Below are positions 13,414 to 25,450 of a DNA stretch of 64,000 bases, piece by piece. Each line of letters opens with the position of its first letter. Position 1 is the first letter of the stretch. Both the position numbers and the translations under genes were made by a program. The stretch is from Strongylocentrotus purpuratus (Eukaryota > Echinodermata > Echinoidea > Camarodonta > Strongylocentrotidae). The notes below the pieces were generated by a model. It was not told where the DNA came from and did not search any database. It saw only the letters and a list, made by a program, of their open reading frames with translations. The stretch spans positions 23,204,923 to 23,268,922 of the forward strand of contig NW_022145597.1 of NCBI RefSeq assembly GCF_000002235.5, read 5' to 3'.

Positions 13414-14015
13414 AGGCGTAGTGTGAGTCAATGCATTGACAGGGAATTGGAACGTTTTTTTAATCTTGAGGGGGGGGGGGGGGGGAGCTGTTTTACAGAA
13501 ATTATGAGCCAAAGATTGTGGGAGGTGCATGGTCCAGGCATCTTCAATTCTTTTCCTTTTCCCATTCTACTTTTTATTGCTCAATTTTCCTTTCTGTTAT
13601 TTTTTACCCCATTTCTTAACCGCCCGAACCCCCCCCCCCAACCCGGTGCCCCCATTGCCCTAAAGCTACACCACTGCGTCTGGCTCTAAAAACAGGCATC
13701 ATTTTGATTTTCAAAGTTTTCTGCACCACTTGGTCTAATTAGGGAGATGGGTGGGGTCCAGCAAAGTGTACTACATGTATAGAGTACATGCTCTAACAGT
13801 GGCACAATATTGACCAAAAAAGAACTTCATGGATGAAAATGCAATCTTACAAGTTACATTGTAAATCCTAACATTCCAATTTTTCCTTTAAATCGTACAT
13901 TCACAAACACTTATCACTCAAACAGGAGATCAAAAATATGTAAATGTCAATCACTGCTTGACTGTACAATGACTGCTCTGAGCTATGGAGGGGTGCATGG
14001 GAAGTTGGAACTCAC

Positions 14016-14147
14016 CAAGTAGAGCTTGAAAGAGGCGGCTTTTGAAGATGCGGATGACACGTTCGATGGCGTTGCGGAGAGGACGGTCCCCCGTAGCAGT
14101 CAGCTTGGAGTGGTACTCCTCCAGGAGCTCCAAAGCCCTGGAGGCTT
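14016..14147 (-). CDS. DLG1: DLG L27-domain exon
   Basis: The 132-bp exon lies between an acceptor (CCTTCAG, ending at 14148) and a donor (G|GTGAGT at 14015). It encodes [15 protein letters not shown] followed by TATGDRPLR and [19 protein letters not shown], ending in phase 1. This is the N-terminal half of the L27 domain, the helix pair through which DLG binds CASK, MPP/PALS and LIN7 partners. From memory, the segment from [10 protein letters not shown] to FQALL is nearly identical to fly Dlg. The pyrimidine tract of the acceptor merges into a (CT)n microsatellite on the sense strand (14162-14240 on the plus strand as GA). Confidence 0.95.
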
Positions 14148-17100
14148 CTGAAGGGTTGGGAGAAAGCAGGAGAGAGAGGGAGAGAGAGAGGGAAGGAGAG
14201 AGAGAGAGAGAGAGGGAAGGAGAGAGAGAGAGAGAGATGAGGAGGGGGGAGGATAAAAGAAGAAGAAAAAATCAGTGTGATTAAAAATGTCCATAAGATT
14301 GGGGAAAAAAGTACATGTACAACTATAAAATGGGTCAAGAGATGTAAACAATCTGCCCTAGAAATGGAGTGCTTTCACAAAATACAGCCCATGCAAAAAA
14401 CTCTTGACTTGGATTCTCAACACAGTTTAATCAATAGAAAGAAAAAAAAGATTAAAAGTCAAATATCAATGAATAAATACATTGTGAATCCTAAGACCAT
14501 GAAAAGTCTTAAAACAGCTCCACACTGACCCTTTATCAGAAGGGGCAGAACCGGCAGATACAGAGTACAGTGTAGATATATTTATGGTCTGTCTGCATGA
14601 AGGGAAGGGGACCCCTATTCAAATTTCAAAATTTGGGGTCCATATTCAACAGACCCCAGTAATTTTGAGGCACGGTGAAAGAAGAATGCCTAACAAAATC
14701 AAAATAAAAGACATCTAACACAATCAATGAGGCCCACAATCAATTCCAACCCCAAAGATGACTTGACAATCATTTTTTGATACACACGTACATGTATAGA
14801 CCCCAGCCCAAATCCAGCTATGCAAATATGCATTTCACACCTATGTATCTTACAACTAACTGATAATTTAGAACACTTAGACTTTGTGGTGACGAGGGGC
14901 CTTTTTCCATTGTTACAAGTTGCTACTTTTTTTTTAGTTACTATCAATTTCTGAGCATAAAAAGGTAGAGGCGTTATGGTCTAGTGGATAAGTCACCCGA
15001 CTGCAGATCACGAGGTACGGGTTCAAGTCCCGCCGCGACACTATTGTCCTTTGGCAAGACGATAATCTACATTTGCCACTCTCCACCCAGGTGTAAATGG
15101 GTACCTGATATGCTTGAGCGCTAGTTACTTTGGCACCTCGGCTATGACCAGGGTAATATGTGTAAAGCCTGACGGATACCAGCACTATATAAATATCCAT
15201 ATTATTATTTTTATTATAAATACATTAAAAAGATCTTATTTTGATACAAGCTTTATCTTTTTTTTTAAATACTGCATATATTAAAATGGTTCATGTTTAT
15301 ACAGGGTGTATATGTAAATAAGGCCTCTTAACATCAACAAACTTCTCTCTAAACTTACGTTTCAGTGTGATGGTCGTATCTACCGCATCAATATCATCCT
15401 CATAACTTGACTGAGACATGACTTAATCACTTCGATCCTGCACTAAAGTACCCTGCAAACACCATACACCATACACCGTACATGGGTAAGGAACAATCCC
15501 TTTCCACCACTAGTCGAAACTTACTACAATGTATGTGCATACAAATTCTGTAGATTGTCTAAAGTGCGAAGCTTGGAAATGCTTTATTTAACCAGGCTGC
15601 ATGTACTTGTGTCAAAGTTCACCTGTTGATTGTACATGTGAATGGCTGATAAATACAATTAGTTAATTATTACGTATCAAGTACTGATTTTGTTTGTGTA
15701 TGATATGAACACCATGACCTATACTAAAGGGTCAGAATCTCAGAACTTCAAATGTGTGTGGTACGACAAACCGTGCTCATATTGCAGTCACATGGACAAA
15801 AATATCTAGTCACAAACCAGTATAAGACTACACTTTAAGTATAATAAATCAATGTGTATTGGAAGAATGAACTGAAATTTTATCTCAGCCTCATCGAATG
15901 TTTAATGACATGGAATCTCCCCAGAGACTCATTCTTTAACATTTTCTTCAATCTTTATTTCTTTTCAATTTCACATCCTGTAAATCTTCCTGTATAAGAC
16001 GCAATACAAGGTGTGTTGACTCACCATTCGAAATCTAGAACAACACATCATGTACCCGTAATGGCCAGATTTCTGTTTTGACTGTTGGGAAAATTTGTCT
16101 GTCATCTTAAGTTTTAAAAACGACAATGTTACTATTATTTGTTGGTTGGTTTTAATAGAAGCAGAAAAATGAGAGGAATAGGTCAGTGAAAGTTTGAGCA
16201 AAACCCCATTCAAAATAGGGAAGTTATGAATTTTTCAAAGTGCGATATATCAAACACAGTCGAGACCCTCTCCAATGTGCCCTGCATTTATGTACAGAAA
16301 TTCCTTACAGTTTCATTTTCTTAGTTATTATGAGGGAATAGATTTGTTTAATAATTCATACAGACATTACATAAACAAATATTTGCAATAATTATATCTA
16401 CACTGTACGATGCATGTATGATTGAAAAATGGTCTTTGGGGAATAAAATATTAATAGAAAGTTCAGATTTTTTTTTTTTATAGTACAGAGCAAATGATAG
16501 GGAATCTCTCTCGAGATACTTCACCGAGTTCTGCAGAACATCACTTTACCAGGGTACTACCCTCCCAGCAACACCCCCCCCCCCCCTTCCCCCAGTTCAA
16601 AGTAGGTCAATGACTTTTGCCCCCTCCCTGCCATCTAGCTAGACAGGATGCAGGATATGACTTGCAAGGTTTCATGCCAGACAGTTAGTCCTTCATTGCT
16701 TCAAAAACAATCCCTTCGAAGCCTTGGACAATTTTATTTGAAAACATTAACGGTTGAGTTTATCATTCTCATACTGAAACCCTTGGTTTAAAAACCCCTT
16801 CTTAATCACCAAATTTTTGAACAATTCACTTTCATGAATGAAATTTAGGCAAAGCCTGGAAGTAGTCCAGAGTTTTTTAAAGGCCTACCAGTGAATCAGT
16901 TTTCCTCCTCAATTTGGCAACAATTATTTGTATTTTCTACTCTTCATAGTTTGAAAAAACAAAATTAAAAATGTGTACAAAAAAGAAAGTCTGAAGGTAA
17001 TGTAGATGTAAATTACGCTAACAAAAATCATCAAGAAATTGCCAATATGTTCATTTAAATAGCAATGCTGTGTTGCTACTTTTTCTTGTTTCATTGATAA

Positions 17101-20100
17101 ATTACATGAGGCATGACTTATCACCCATGGATAGTCCTTATGTTTATGTACAGTGTACATGTACTATACTTCTTCATATGACACAATTGTACAGTTTCTG
17201 TTATAATGGAGGGGGGGGGGGGGGGAGGGGGGAGGGGGGGAGGGGGGGTACAGTGTAGGTACATGTACATGTACATGCATAATTTATACAGTGTATATTT
17301 CTGTTTCTGTTTCGGTTGCGTCAGTATCCTTATAAGTACTTTATTTTATAGACTTTCTTTAGTTTCATCATGGTCAAAACTTGTATTCTTTAGCAGATTT
17401 GTATATATACTGAAAAGATTATAAAATGAAAATGATATATGCTTAAATTACCAGAAAAGGAAAACAACTCTGTAAAAACCCATACAGGGTACATGTATGT
17501 TGTCCCTAAAATAAGTCTGCTGGATTTTGTACATGTGCAAAAGCGTTAATCACCCACACAAGGCTAAATGTGGAATGTAAAGTATGTGAGTCTGGTCTGA
17601 AAATGGGATAGTTGATGGGGTCAACAGAGGTCATGGGCAATAAGCCTGCACTATTACAATACTCCACAATAGGCGTGTCTGCACTATCTCGAGATTGCCA
17701 AATATCCAGCTATTTTGAACTATCCCGATCGAAACTATCCAGCTATTTGCGTCTTCATTAGACCGAAGTGGCAAATTAGCTGGATAGTTGGTCGGGATAA
17801 TATCCCAAGATATCTCGGTCTAGTTTGCAAAATATCCTTCTATTTCCGAACTAGCGGGATAGTTTGCGACCGTCTTCATTAGACCGAAGTACGGAGTCAA
17901 TTATCCCGATCCCATCATGCACAACGATTTCCGGTTCGCACATGCGATCTATACCGCTCAGCGCTGACCTCGCAACCACTGACCTCGAGTAAACACGGAA
18001 AACCGCAAACTAGACCGAGATATCTTGGGATATTATCCCGACCAACTATCCAGCTAATTTGCTACTTCGGTCTAATGAAGACGCAAATAAACTGGATAGT
18101 TTGCGATCGGGATAATTCAAATAGCTGGATATTTGGCAATCTCGAGATAGTGCAGACACGCCTCATGTACATACAATGTACACTGTAGTGTAGGATGCAA
18201 GACAAATTTTGAAAATAAAACGGGTGTGTGCTTGAGTGTGTACATTTGTACTACCCTGTACATGTAGGCTAAACTTTGCAAAATGGATTGGAGGTCAAAC
18301 AAGGAAAAAGAGAAGGATCTAAATGTATGTAGCTTTCTGGTGCAGTACACTCATGCACAAAGCTTGTTTTGACTCACTGAAGAATACATGCCTTTGAATC
18401 ATTATTGTCAATATTGTTGGCCTGACAAATGTACAAACATGTACAGGTATGTACAATAGACTTGGCTGACAGTGACACAGTTGTATGGACTTGTGATATA
18501 GGCCTACACGTACATACTACATGTACACCCACTATACAGTGTTATGAACATACTACATGTACTGTACGACTAAATAAAAGTTTTCTCAGGATACGCACAA
18601 TACTGAACTTCAAAAGCAATTTTGATTTGCATAAATACATGTACATGTACATGTATTACATATGTAGACAAGTATGTAGGCCTGAATGTACATGTACATG
18701 TAAGCCTGTATTGTTGAAATACAACTGTATTACAGCTGAAGAATAACATAATGGCAGTATGATGTTCTAGTGTAATGCCAATAGACTGGCTTACAAATAT
18801 ACTCAAATTGTATGCATACTTTAAAACAAAATAGTTTTTAAAAAAATTAAAATTTAATGCTTCCTGGGAGCATCTTATTTACTGGGCATAAACCACAAAT
18901 ATGTTTAAATAAAATAGTTGTTCTTTGACAAACTGAAACTGAAAGCGTTTCTGAGGTTGCCTGACATACCAACAAGTGAAATATGCAGACTGGATTCCAA
19001 GCATTGTAGCTCTTTCATTAATGACAGGTTTAATTGAATACCTCGTCACTACAGGTACAGTGTAAGTCTTCAGAAAAAGAAAAAAACATACATTTGAATT
19101 TATAAATAAGTAAACTGGTGTATATTTTTTTAAATTACTGACCCTGAAATTACATGAATAATTTCTATTAAAACTTGAAAACTTGTCACAAATAGTGTGA
19201 CTAGACATTAATCAATACTAGAGATACAGGTCTGATACACAAGCCCACAATAAATTCCAACACATGCTTTGCAAACAACATGTTGTAGACCTACTGACAG
19301 AGCATTTTAAATTGTACATGAACCAGTGCATGGGCTAATGCTAAAGGGGTTACACAAAAATGTCAACTGAATTCTACATGGGAAATTGAATCAACATTTA
19401 TCGAGATAGATGCTGCAGCGATCGACGGAAGATAGAGACGGCAAGTGTGTGCACTGAGCGAGGGAGCTCTGCATACTGCATCTCAATGAAGCCAATTAAC
19501 ACAAAGACGAAGAGTCCAAACCTGTGTAACTCATATCAATTCCGCTCGTCTATTTCCGAGCCCGCCGCCGCAGAAAAACATTTCGATTGAAATGGAGACC
19601 AAATCTTCAAATCATTTACTTGTCACAGTAACTCACTCAGTCACAGAGCAGCAGGAGTTTACCGGTACAAGGAAAGGATGTTGGTGAAAGCTGGAAGCAT
19701 CCTGTGATTAATTGGGCATATATTTAGAAGGGTAGTAGCCTAGTACAGTAGAGTAGGAGAATGTTAAATGTAGGATTGTATTGGTTAACTGCAATGCATG
19801 CTGGAGCAAATTTTCTGAATACAATTTACTGCAAAAGCTCTATGTATAACAAGACATGTATTAGTAAAGTGCACTGGGTATGCCTGGTTGTACATGTATG
19901 TCATTTTATTTTGTAGCGGTTATTTTAGGCCGTTTACAGCATCATCATGTACATGTAGAAACTAGGCTTTACTCACCACTTCCCAGTAAAGTGATTTAAA
20001 AGTCATTTGTATTTAGGACAGTGGTCTTGGTCGGCTGATCATCTCCCTTACAGTTGTATTAGAAAATTTGTTGTGAAACATGTCTTGAAAGACCACTGGT

Positions 20101-23100
20101 CTATAACAATGTATGTACAGTGGCTACTTTTTGTTTTGGATGGCCTCTGAGAACCAGCCCTGCTGAGAACAGGTATCTCTCTAAAATTCTTAACCCCTTC
20201 CATGCTGTGGTCAGCACATCCTGTCCCAGATTTGTAATGCTGAATAATGTGTCGAAAAAGGAAAGGCTAGTTAGGCTACTCTAATCTTTCTCCTTTAAAA
20301 ACAATCTGTGACTTTGGTCAATCCATTGAGGAATTTATTTCCATACTTTCCTCTTCAAAATCTAGGAATAATAACACTCAAATATTTTCCAATTCCAAAA
20401 TGGTTATTTGTAATAATTGCTCAAAAAACTTGGTGGCGCAGAATACATGTACTGTACAGTTGTAGGTGAAGATGTGCCCCCTCCCATCTCCCCTCCCCCT
20501 CCCTGACCCCTTGAGCGGGACAATTTTTCACATTTTCCAGCATGTTTTCAGGCAACGTTTATTTTCATGCAGTTTTACCTTATGGACCTGCTAAGGCTGC
20601 TATTAAGGAAAACAGCACCTTTGAATATATTCACACCCCCACCCACCCACCGTGCATCATACATCAGACAGGCTTTATTGATGACAGGCTGCCTTAGACT
20701 CCAGTCAGACTTTTTTTTAACACTCAAGCACATTTCAATAGGCTTTGATCATGTACGTACAAAAACCCCTTGGTGGGGTACCGTAAATCTCCGCGTATAA
20801 GACGCACCTTTTTACCACCGAAAAATTTAACTCTAAGTTGGACTTAAACATTATAGAGAGCCATTTGTAGCTTTAAAAATGAAATATATTAAAAAGCAAA
20901 AATTCAAGTAAATATAGACTTTTCATAAATTCCACATCAAGAACATGAAATCTCCTTGGAAATAGAACATATAAATGATTTGAATCAACGTTTTATGCCT
21001 TTTAAAATAAATTTTACAAAATATTTTACAAAATATTTTCAAAGATGCTAATTGTTAAAGCGATCCGGTAACTTTGTCTGAGATTCTGAAAAAAAATCCT
21101 GGATTTGGCTCAGGCTGCAATGATATTTATAGACTTTTAGGAAAGTCTGGAACCCTATGACTTTAACAAGCCGATCGTCTGTCTGATTATCAAGATATTT
21201 ATGATTGGATATCGTAACCAAATTTTGCATTTTCCTAACGGTTTTCATTACACTGCAGTCTATTGAGGAAAACGAGTCTAGTAAAACCGGTCATTCAAGA
21301 TTTTTTTACTTTTTTGAGGCACTTCTTGATCATTTTGAAGTGATTTCTTTAGGGCTTCAATATTAAACCATATCACAGACACTGATAACACGTAGGGACG
21401 TGCATCTCAGATTTAACATTGTTAAACGATGCCTTTAAGTTCAACTTAGGATCTTTGTGAAACACCCCCATGGACATGTAACCATCGTTAATGTGACAAG
21501 GGTTTGCACCTACAGACTAGCTTGCAAGCCCACTCTCACCTGTCCCATAATGTTGGCAATGATTACGCATCAGACTAACCTATAGCCTTCCTAATTTTAG
21601 GAGGCATGCCATTTTCCGCAGCTGATCCGACCCATAAATCTTGCAAAAGATGCATGTACACAGAGGTGTAAAGTGCAAATGTCAACATAGAAAGTGTGCA
21701 TGTAGGTTGATGTATTTTGTGAAAAGTTTATACTTGACAGGAATAATGCATTTTTCATCAGCTATTCAGTTACTCAATCGATCAATCAAACAAATTAGCA
21801 ACAATAATTTGAACAGTAAAGTTTAGGCCAACAAACATGTACATGTTTTATATACCCTTTTTTCTGAACATATAAACTACCATACTACATGTATTATTAC
21901 AAACATACACTGTACATCATATTGTAAGACATATACATGTATGTACCGGTACCTGAAAATCATACAAAACGCTTTTAAATAAATAAAAAATGGAATTCCT
22001 GCCTACCCATTATTCTTCCTTTTTTTTTGTATTGCTCTTTTGACGATTGCTTCATGTCAATTTCCTGAACTAGCTAAATTCTTAAAATAATTTCAACCCT
22101 GGATCACAATATCAAACCCCAAATCCCCAATCCTAACTCTAGGCTAACCAACATGTAATATATGTAAAACCCTAATGCAACCCTAAACTTATAATATACA
22201 GTACATGTACAGTATACAATGGAATAAAGCCAAGAGCAATTGTCGCTAGAGAAAACGTCAGAACTCAGAAGGACAGACAAGTAAAACCTACTTTAGCTCA
22301 AAATGAAAATCCCCAAATGCAAAGTTTAAACAAGTCATACTTTGCGGGACGGGATGATGTCTATTATTAGGGTACAGTGTGTACATGTACCTGGTCCTGT
22401 ATACCAGTAGGCTATGGTGGATTTTATTTTTTGCTAAAATCCAGAGGCTTCTTAGCTTTTCGAAGTTAAGTAGTGATACACTGTACGTTCGATTCTAAGC
22501 CTTTTTTTTAATGTGCAGACTGGGAGCAATATTTTGAAAACTGTTGTAATATGTCTGATATTGTTTTTCTCCATTAAAACAAAATTTGTATTCTGAATAT
22601 TGTAACTTTTGTAGAAAATGTTATCATTCGATTTATTACTCTGCAGTCTGCACCCAAATGTTGTTCATCCAACATTTGTGAATTTGAAACTGATAAAATG
22701 GTGCATAATCTTATTCTTAACCCGTTGTCTCATGGAACAGAGTGGTCCCTGTGTAATGCGTATGGGAATGACAAACAAAACAATACACACTAAGCCTGTT
22801 AATACACACAAGATAATATGATGACATAATTAATGTAGGTACAGTACATGGCATTTAAAACAAAATATCAGATGTACAACAGCATACAGTTTTATCTCAT
22901 CATTACGGCAATCTTTTCTAGCCAAGCATCAGGCGATACATACAGTAGTTCACTCTTCAGGAGCAAGGGCCTAAGGCCAGGGGCTTTGTGTGTATGTGAC
23001 TCACAATCTCACCAAAGAGACATTTCGAGGAAACTGCAGGAGTTGATTCAACGATTACTCATCATTATGTGATTTCATTCCAACGGGAGAGGTTGGACCA

Positions 23101-24960
23101 TTCATTGCAGTCGACTGTATTTTACAGCTTATTGCACAGTTAACAGGCAAAATCTTCACCCAGAACTATATTGGCTGATCTATAAATTATAAAATGTATC
23201 TTTATTGGTAGGGTCTCACATGTACAACTGTAGAGGTGGTCCTTCAAGAGCAAATACTATATAGACTGCCAAAACTTTTTTCTTATCAACTTGCAAAAAT
23301 TTCAGTGCTGTATTAATTCTTATAGATACCGGTATGAAGGGGTGACCAAAGTTCGCGGATATTTTTCTTTTCTTGCACATTACAAAAGATCCAGATCAAC
23401 ATATATCATGTTCCATACGTCATAAGATTCGTAATTTATCATATAATCAGATTATATAACATTCCAAGGCTTTATTTACTTCAAATCAATGATAAGACGA
23501 GAATATCGGAAGCCTTACCACTACCGACGTCCGTCAAAAAGTGTGACCTAAGTTCGCGCATGATATTTACTGCCCTCTTGTGATGGGCTTTATATATGTA
23601 AACATTCCAAAAAGTTACGTAGTTTCAATCAGAAGCCGAACTTTATATTGAAACTTTGAAAAAGATAATAATTTCTCTCTATCATTGAAATAGTGCCCGA
23701 TAAAAATACCCTCGTTAATTTTTGCAACTAAAAGACAATATTTGTCAATGTTTATGTGTTAATGACAATGTAGTCCCTATCTGCATGTCATTTGTTTGTT
23801 TGAAAAAATTATCATGTGTCTCCTTTTTATATGTCAGCCATACACGAGTTCTCGCTCTTTTCTCTCTTTGTCTCTCCACTTTCCCCTTTTAAATTTGTAT
23901 TCTTACGAAACCCATAGATTCATTGAAATTCACAAACACAGATACGGTGGAAGCAGGCGCGCAGGTTCTGTTTTTTGCGTAAGAAATTGGAATTTTATCA
24001 TTATTTTTTGGAGTCAATCCCTCTAATAAACTGATTTTCATATAAAAAAAACACAATTTGTTGTGATATAAAGGGTGAAAAAGCTAGCTTATTCACATTT
24101 TTATGTCGCATTTTGACCTTTGGAGTTGTCGACGGTGCTCAAAGATTTCGTTGTCTCAGTCCCACACAGGCATCGCGTATCGTTCTCCTCTTATAAAGCG
24201 CTTTTAGTGTTAGTACGCGAACTTTGGTCACGCGCGAACTTTGGTCACACCACCATACAACAAAACATACAACAAAATACTTAGTTTTTCACCTTTCAAA
24301 TTGGCAAAATGGCAGGTTGCATACCACAACACAGGCCGCGCACAGCCACAGTACTACAACATTACAAATAGAAAGAAATAGAGTCTGTCTAGATCTTTAT
24401 CTACATATACATAATCTAGATTTAGATCTAGACTAGGGTCTAGGGCCTAGGATCTATATTAAACAACCCATACCGGTAATAAGAAAATGCCATCGGGATA
24501 GGACTATCGAAATTGTCATAACCACACACACATATAAATGTATGGTTCCCAAACAAGTGGACCAGTCCTTTCAGAAGTAGTAGAAATCTAATTGTTACTT
24601 TAATGTCTTGTTAAATGTAGTTTAGACTTCTAACGTTAGGCCTACAGACAGACTGTACAGTTAATCTTTTCTTTTCCTTTTTTTAAAGATGGGTTCACTA
24701 GATCTAGAACAGTTCTAGCCAATCTATATCTAGGTTTAAGTGTGAGGGGAAGTCAAATGACATACTCAATTTAAATGTCAACTCAATAATAATGATACTT
24801 CTTGACTCATACATTAATTAAAGATACATCTTAAAATCAAACAACAACAAAAATCAGAAGAAATTAAAACAAATGAAACTTGAAATGAAAGTCTGTTTTC
24901 ATCTGTTCAATTTTAATAAGAAAAGAAACTTTTCCACAAACCTTGCTTTCGCACAGGCAT
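14016..24960 (-). CDS. DLG1: DLG/SAP97-type MAGUK scaffold gene, 5' portion (in-window coding exons 24942-24960, 15359-15419 alternative, 14016-14147)
   Basis: This is the 5' end of a discs-large family scaffold protein. These proteins use an N-terminal L27 domain, three PDZ domains, an SH3 and a guanylate-kinase-like domain to organise cell junctions and synapses under the plasma membrane. Only the N-terminus is inside the window. Exon 24942-24960 reads MPVRKQ and splices in phase 1 to the L27 exon, giving [18 protein letters not shown]. This is almost the beginning I remember for fly Dlg-S97 (MPVKKQEAHRALELLEDY) and human DLG1 beta (MPVRKQDTQRALHLLEEY). An alternative first exon at 15359-15419 joins the same acceptor. 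The next expected exon (DIQEFYE... in relatives) was not found in 1-13950, so a long intron runs off the left edge. Invertebrates normally have one DLG1-4 gene, so the symbol stands for that pro-orthologue. Confidence 0.93.
14148..14245 (-). repeat. (CT)n microsatellite forming the polypyrimidine tract of the DLG L27 exon
   Basis: Sense-strand (minus) sequence just upstream of the L27 acceptor is nearly pure pyrimidine for about 90 bases, with several (CT)n blocks and CCTT interruptions, then TTTCTCCCAACCCTTCAG at the splice site. A microsatellite here can vary in length and would change the distance between branch point and acceptor. Confidence 0.85.
14248..15352 (-). other. DLG intron between exon 1b and the L27 exon
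   Basis: AT-rich sequence with a complete tRNA-derived SINE (14966-15220). Nothing else was recognised. Confidence 0.7.
14966..15220 (+). mobile_element. tRNA-derived SINE (family 1), full-length looking
   Basis: The head contains A box TGGTCTAGTGG, an anticodon-like GACTGCAGATCACGAG and B box GGGTTCAAGTCCC. The body shares TCTCCACCCAGGTG and GGGTAATA with the copy at 63539-63833, then CACTATATAAAT and an (ATT)n tail. Tail and body argue against a functional tRNA gene. Confidence 0.85.
15359..15419 (-). CDS. DLG1: DLG alternative first coding exon 1b (acidic N-terminus)
   Basis: The minus strand reads [20 protein letters not shown] and then one base before a consensus donor (C|GTAAGT at 15358). 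An in-frame TAA lies two codons upstream of the ATG. Splicing to the L27 exon at 14147 turns the leftover C into CAA, giving ...[17 protein letters not shown] in frame. Phase, donor quality and position upstream of the same acceptor support an alternative N-terminus made from an internal promoter or an upstream leader exon. A plausible acceptor (TTTGCAG) lies about 35 bases upstream of the ATG, near 15453. I know no exact counterpart of this peptide; vertebrate DLG genes do use several first exons. Confidence 0.75.
17258..17275. repeat. (TACATG)n palindromic repeat
   Basis: Short runs of TACATG recur here, at 18636-18660 and 18686-18702, and singly at dozens of places in 1-30 kb. Confidence 0.8.
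17672..18162. mobile_element. TA-flanked foldback MITE, copy 2 (variant ends)
   Basis: Arms of about 158 bp (17672-17830 and 18005-18162) are nearly perfect inverted repeats. The ends read GGCGTGTCTGCACTATCTCG instead of GGCCTGTCTTCATCAGCTCG, while inner blocks (GATATCTTGGGATATTATCC) are shared with the other copies. Left flank TA, right flank TC. Confidence 0.85.
20780..21475. mobile_element. Diverged or composite TIR element remnant
   Basis: The right end CTTTGTGAAACACCCCCATGG resembles the TTTCATAAA-type MITE ends. TAAGTTGGACTTAAA near 20835 pairs with TTTAAGTTCAACTTA near 21440. The left boundary is obscured by a segment CCGTAAATCTCCGCGTATAA that looks like the end of another element. 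Boundaries are uncertain. Confidence 0.4.
23339..24251. mobile_element. TIR element with repeated GTGACCAAAGTTCGCG motif
   Basis: GGTGACCAAAGTTCGCGG at 23341 is inverted at 24216-24251, where the motif occurs twice in tandem. A further direct copy (GTGTGACCTAAGTTCGCGCA) is at 23541. Length is about 910 bp and no transposase frame was found. No clear target duplication. It lies about 700 bp from DLG exon 1a. Confidence 0.65.
24942..24960 (-). CDS. DLG1: DLG first coding exon 1a (MPVRKQ)
   Basis: On the minus strand ATG CCT GTG CGA AAG CAA G is followed by a GT donor (24941-24940, reading G|GTTTGTGG). The six residues MPVRKQ equal the start of vertebrate L27-containing DLG1. The exon ends in phase 1; the leftover G plus AA of the L27 exon makes Glu, as in fly MPVKKQE. 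An in-frame TGA lies upstream in the leader, which fixes the start. The 5' untranslated part runs to higher coordinates, probably to about 25.1-25.2 kb. The exon is too short to be found as an open reading frame and is called from the match, the phase and the donor. Confidence 0.9.
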
Positions 24961-24999
24961 ATTCACTGGAAAATCCACCGTTGATTGAGGAAGAATTCA

Positions 25000-25450
25000 A
25001 CAAACGAGTAAAATATCCAAAAATAATCCACAAATTTAGGTCGAAATAGTAGCTTGTCTTGCAACATGCAACAGTTGCCAGTAATTTTTTCTCCGAACTC
25101 TGGTGAGCTTTCCTGCCTAGACCAGCGGGGTTGAAACAGTGAGGACTGCCTACGCCTTTCGTTGAACTAGCTGCTCTTTTATGAGGGCGTTACTCCACCT
25201 TAAATATCCAAGAAAGCAGCATCAAAATCCGGAATAAATCAAGATATCCGTGAAAATATGATCACAGATGATATGAGTGATTGATTCAAAGGATGAACTA
25301 CCCTAGTTATCACGAAAACTGTAGAGGCAATCGCTTGTTGTTATTTACTGCCGAAACGAGAAATCGCTCGAGTGACAATATGGCGACCTTGTAAATTGAC
25401 GATCACGTGACCCGCGTGACCTGGAGAATTTCCGCATGTTTTTGCTGCGT
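25000..25450. promoter_or_regulatory. Bidirectional promoter between DLG (minus) and TMEM126 (plus)
   Basis: The ATG of DLG exon 1a (24960, minus) and the end of the TMEM126 leader exon (25500, plus) are 540 bp apart and transcribed away from each other, so both start sites must lie here. On the plus side there is a YY1-like ATGGCGACC at 25380 and a palindromic E-box CACGTG at 25404-25409 followed by CGCGTGAC, a combination common in TATA-less housekeeping and mitochondrial-gene promoters. On the minus side a weak TATA-like CATAAAAG lies near 25176. The segment is richer in CpG than its flanks and free of microsatellites. Exact start sites cannot be read from sequence alone. Confidence 0.7.

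Larger units (their letters stand above)
1..14015 (-). other. DLG intron after the L27 exon (runs off the left edge)
   Basis: No coding exon was recognised here. It holds TTAA-flanked MITE copies, foldback elements at 2425-2729 and 4762-5077, a TIR element at 3312-4135, G and CT low-complexity blocks, a long hairpin near 8.05 kb, a SINE fragment near 9.1 kb, a 72-bp tandem duplication near 11.4 kb and a SINE tail near 13.4 kb. Stretches 5100-7200, 9200-11250 and 11500-13300 contain nothing I can name beyond AT-rich unique sequence and short A/T runs; 6230-6420 is somewhat G+C-richer. Confidence 0.7.
15460..24930 (-). other. Long first DLG intron (exon 1a to 1b)
   Basis: Contains a foldback MITE (17672-18162), repeated TACATG motifs (17.2 and 18.6 kb), a partial repeat near 20.8-21.5 kb and a TIR element (23339-24251). 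A G+C-richer unique block at 19390-19700 could be a regulatory element or an untranslated exon. Stretches 15500-16500, 19700-20700 and 21500-23300 show nothing recognisable. Confidence 0.6.

Noticed and set aside
13625-13680. Segment AAGCTACACCACTGCG resembling a hAT terminus
   Set aside because: No partner end was found nearby, so an element cannot be delimited.
14968-15040. Possible functional tRNA gene
   Set aside because: A conserved non-tRNA body and (ATT)n tail shared with another copy show it is a SINE head.
17571-17592. Resemblance to miR-1 (TGGAATGTAAAG followed by TATG)
   Set aside because: Internal bases of the mature sequence are missing and there is no pairing arm for a hairpin.
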